The notes below the pieces were generated by a model. It was not told where the DNA came from. It searched no databases and worked only from the letters and a program-made list of their open reading frames with translations. A DNA stretch of 5,966 nt from Chloroflexota bacterium (lineage in GTDB: Bacteria; Chloroflexota; Anaerolineae; B4-G1). Below, in pieces: positions 5,632 to 5,966 of this stretch; the stretch's first letter is position 1; every line of letters begins with the position of its first letter. The DNA lies in the NCBI GenBank assembly GCA_003648085.1, contig QMOC01000185.1:1-5966 (forward strand), in the 5' to 3' direction. A program made the translations under genes and the position numbers.

Positions 5632-5730
5632 ATTGCCGTGGTGGGCGCACCGGAGGCCCGAACTTGTTCGGATTTGCCGGCGGGCAACCCCAACAAGTTG
5701 AGGCATCCGAATCCTGGCCACGGGAAATCC
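5629..5730 (+). repeat. Structured palindromic element, copy 3
   Basis: The ends GGAATTGCCGTGG (5629-5641) and CCACGGGAAATCC (5718-5730) form an inverted repeat with 11 of 13 positions pairing. The block CGGAGGCCCG (5651-5660) is identical to that of copy 1 and leads into the hairpin CCGAAC-TT-GTTCGG (5658-5671). Next come TTGCC-GGCG-GGCAA (5674-5687) and CAAC-AA-GTTG (5691-5700). The first and third hairpin cores, AACTTGTT and AACAAGTT, are reverse complements, echoing the complementary loops of copy 2. Sequence identity to the other copies is limited outside the block and the AATT-CGTGG arm, so membership rests mainly on shared layout. Confidence 0.5.
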
Positions 5731-5761
5731 CAAAAGTCCAAAGGTACCTGTTTACCGGGGC

Positions 5762-5787
5762 AGCGGATGAGAAGCGGATAAGCGGAT
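5762..5787 (-). repeat. Triple ATCCGCT heptamer
   Basis: AGCGGAT occurs on the + strand at 5762-5768, 5773-5779 and 5781-5787, so the plsX-sense strand reads ATCCGCT three times within 26 bases. The spacings (11 and 8) are irregular, which argues against one helical-phase operator. It may be a protein-binding cluster or simple-sequence drift. Confidence 0.35.
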
Positions 5788-5790
5788 AGC

Positions 5791-5815
5791 CTTCCGGCAC
5801 TGCAACCTCCGGAAG
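5791..5815. repeat. Seven-base-pair hairpin
   Basis: CTTCCGG (5791-5797) pairs perfectly with CCGGAAG (5809-5815) around an 11-base loop. There is no adjoining T run on either strand, so it is not a standard terminator. Confidence 0.4.
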
Positions 5816-5879
5816 CACCGCATTCTCCGGCGGCACTTTTGCCGAGGGCGTATCCAGATGGTGAGAGAGTGAACGCCGG

Positions 5880-5931
5880 GGGAGTAGCGGCCCGTGCCGG
5901 GGAGCGAAGCATATCCCACGGTGATACTCCC
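5880..5931. repeat. Imperfect 52-base hairpin with GCGAAGC at its tip
   Basis: GGGAGTA (5880-5886) pairs with TACTCCC (5925-5931), CCGTG (5892-5896) with CACGG (5917-5921), and GGA (5901-5903) with TCC (5914-5916), separated by unequal internal loops. The tip contains GCGAAGC (5904-5910), known from DNA biophysics as an unusually stable mini-hairpin. It resembles REP-type palindromes that form folded single strands. Confidence 0.45.
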
Positions 5932-5966
5932 TGTTCGAAAAGTGTCCGGCGGCAAAATCGCCGCAC

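Larger units (their letters stand above)
5522..5966. other. Gene-free leader region upstream of plsX, packed with palindromes
   Basis: I find no supportable gene in these 445 bases. Open frames on the - strand lack ribosome binding sites and their composition follows the repeats. The stretch holds the plsX ribosome binding site, a 13-base direct repeat (5576-5588 and 5619-5631), palindromic element copy 3 (5629-5730), three ATCCGCT heptamers read on the - strand (5762-5787), a 7-bp hairpin (5791-5815), a small hairpin (5831-5844), an imperfect 52-base hairpin (5880-5931) and a hairpin at the edge (5949-5964). The promoter of the plsX operon should lie here or beyond, but no clear -35/-10 pair is visible. 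Confidence 0.6.

Noticed and set aside
5518..5733. 71-codon - strand frame whose stop overlaps the plsX start as ATGA
   Set aside because: The overlap is suggestive, but the frame opens at a TTG without a ribosome binding site and most of it is element copy 3 and the 13-base repeat. It does not resemble ribosomal protein L32 or other usual plsX neighbours.
5505..5966. 153-codon open frame on the - strand upstream of plsX
   Set aside because: It covers the palindromic repeats, overlaps the start of plsX in another frame, reaches the window edge, and its translation shows no domain or plausible composition.
5522..5966. CRISPR array or tRNA in the palindrome-rich region
   Set aside because: There are no regularly spaced identical repeats of CRISPR length, and no cloverleaf with TTCGA-type T-loop and acceptor pairing could be assembled.

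Overview
The window is GC-rich bacterial chromosome and holds two short operons that face each other. Codon use, the gene families and the many small palindromic repeats remind me of Chloroflexota (Anaerolineae-like). That is an impression from memory, not a search result.

Left half, + strand (1-2358). After a possible 11-residue tail of an upstream gene come three genes. The first encodes a membrane hairpin joined to a winged-helix-like segment and a C-terminal zinc ribbon (50-571). The second encodes a small, wholly helical protein of unknown function (767-1288). The third encodes an SPFH-domain protein of the YdjI type with a SHOCT-like tail (1330-2358). Together they resemble, in parts rather than gene by gene, the PspA/YdjG/YdjH/YdjI membrane-stress module of Bacillus. 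I read them as a membrane-associated stress or membrane-organisation module. A terminator-like hairpin lies just after the SPFH gene.

Right half, - strand (5521 down to 2573). plsX (phosphate acyltransferase) overlaps fabF (3-oxoacyl-ACP synthase II) by ATGA. fabF is followed after one base by a gene for a two-span membrane protein with a NERD-nuclease-like fold whose catalytic residues look lost. PlsX feeds acyl groups from acyl-ACP into phospholipid synthesis and FabF elongates acyl-ACP, so this is a membrane-lipid operon with an unexplained membrane passenger.

The gene-free gaps are the least expected part. Each of the three (572-766, 2359-2572, 5522-5966) contains a roughly 95-102 bp element with the same plan: imperfect inverted repeats at the ends, a shared CGGAGGCCC block, and then adjoining hairpins whose stems are kept while their sequences change together. 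It looks like a structured, possibly mobile, dispersed repeat family. The 445 bases upstream of plsX hold further hairpins, a direct repeat and a triple heptamer, but no gene I can support.
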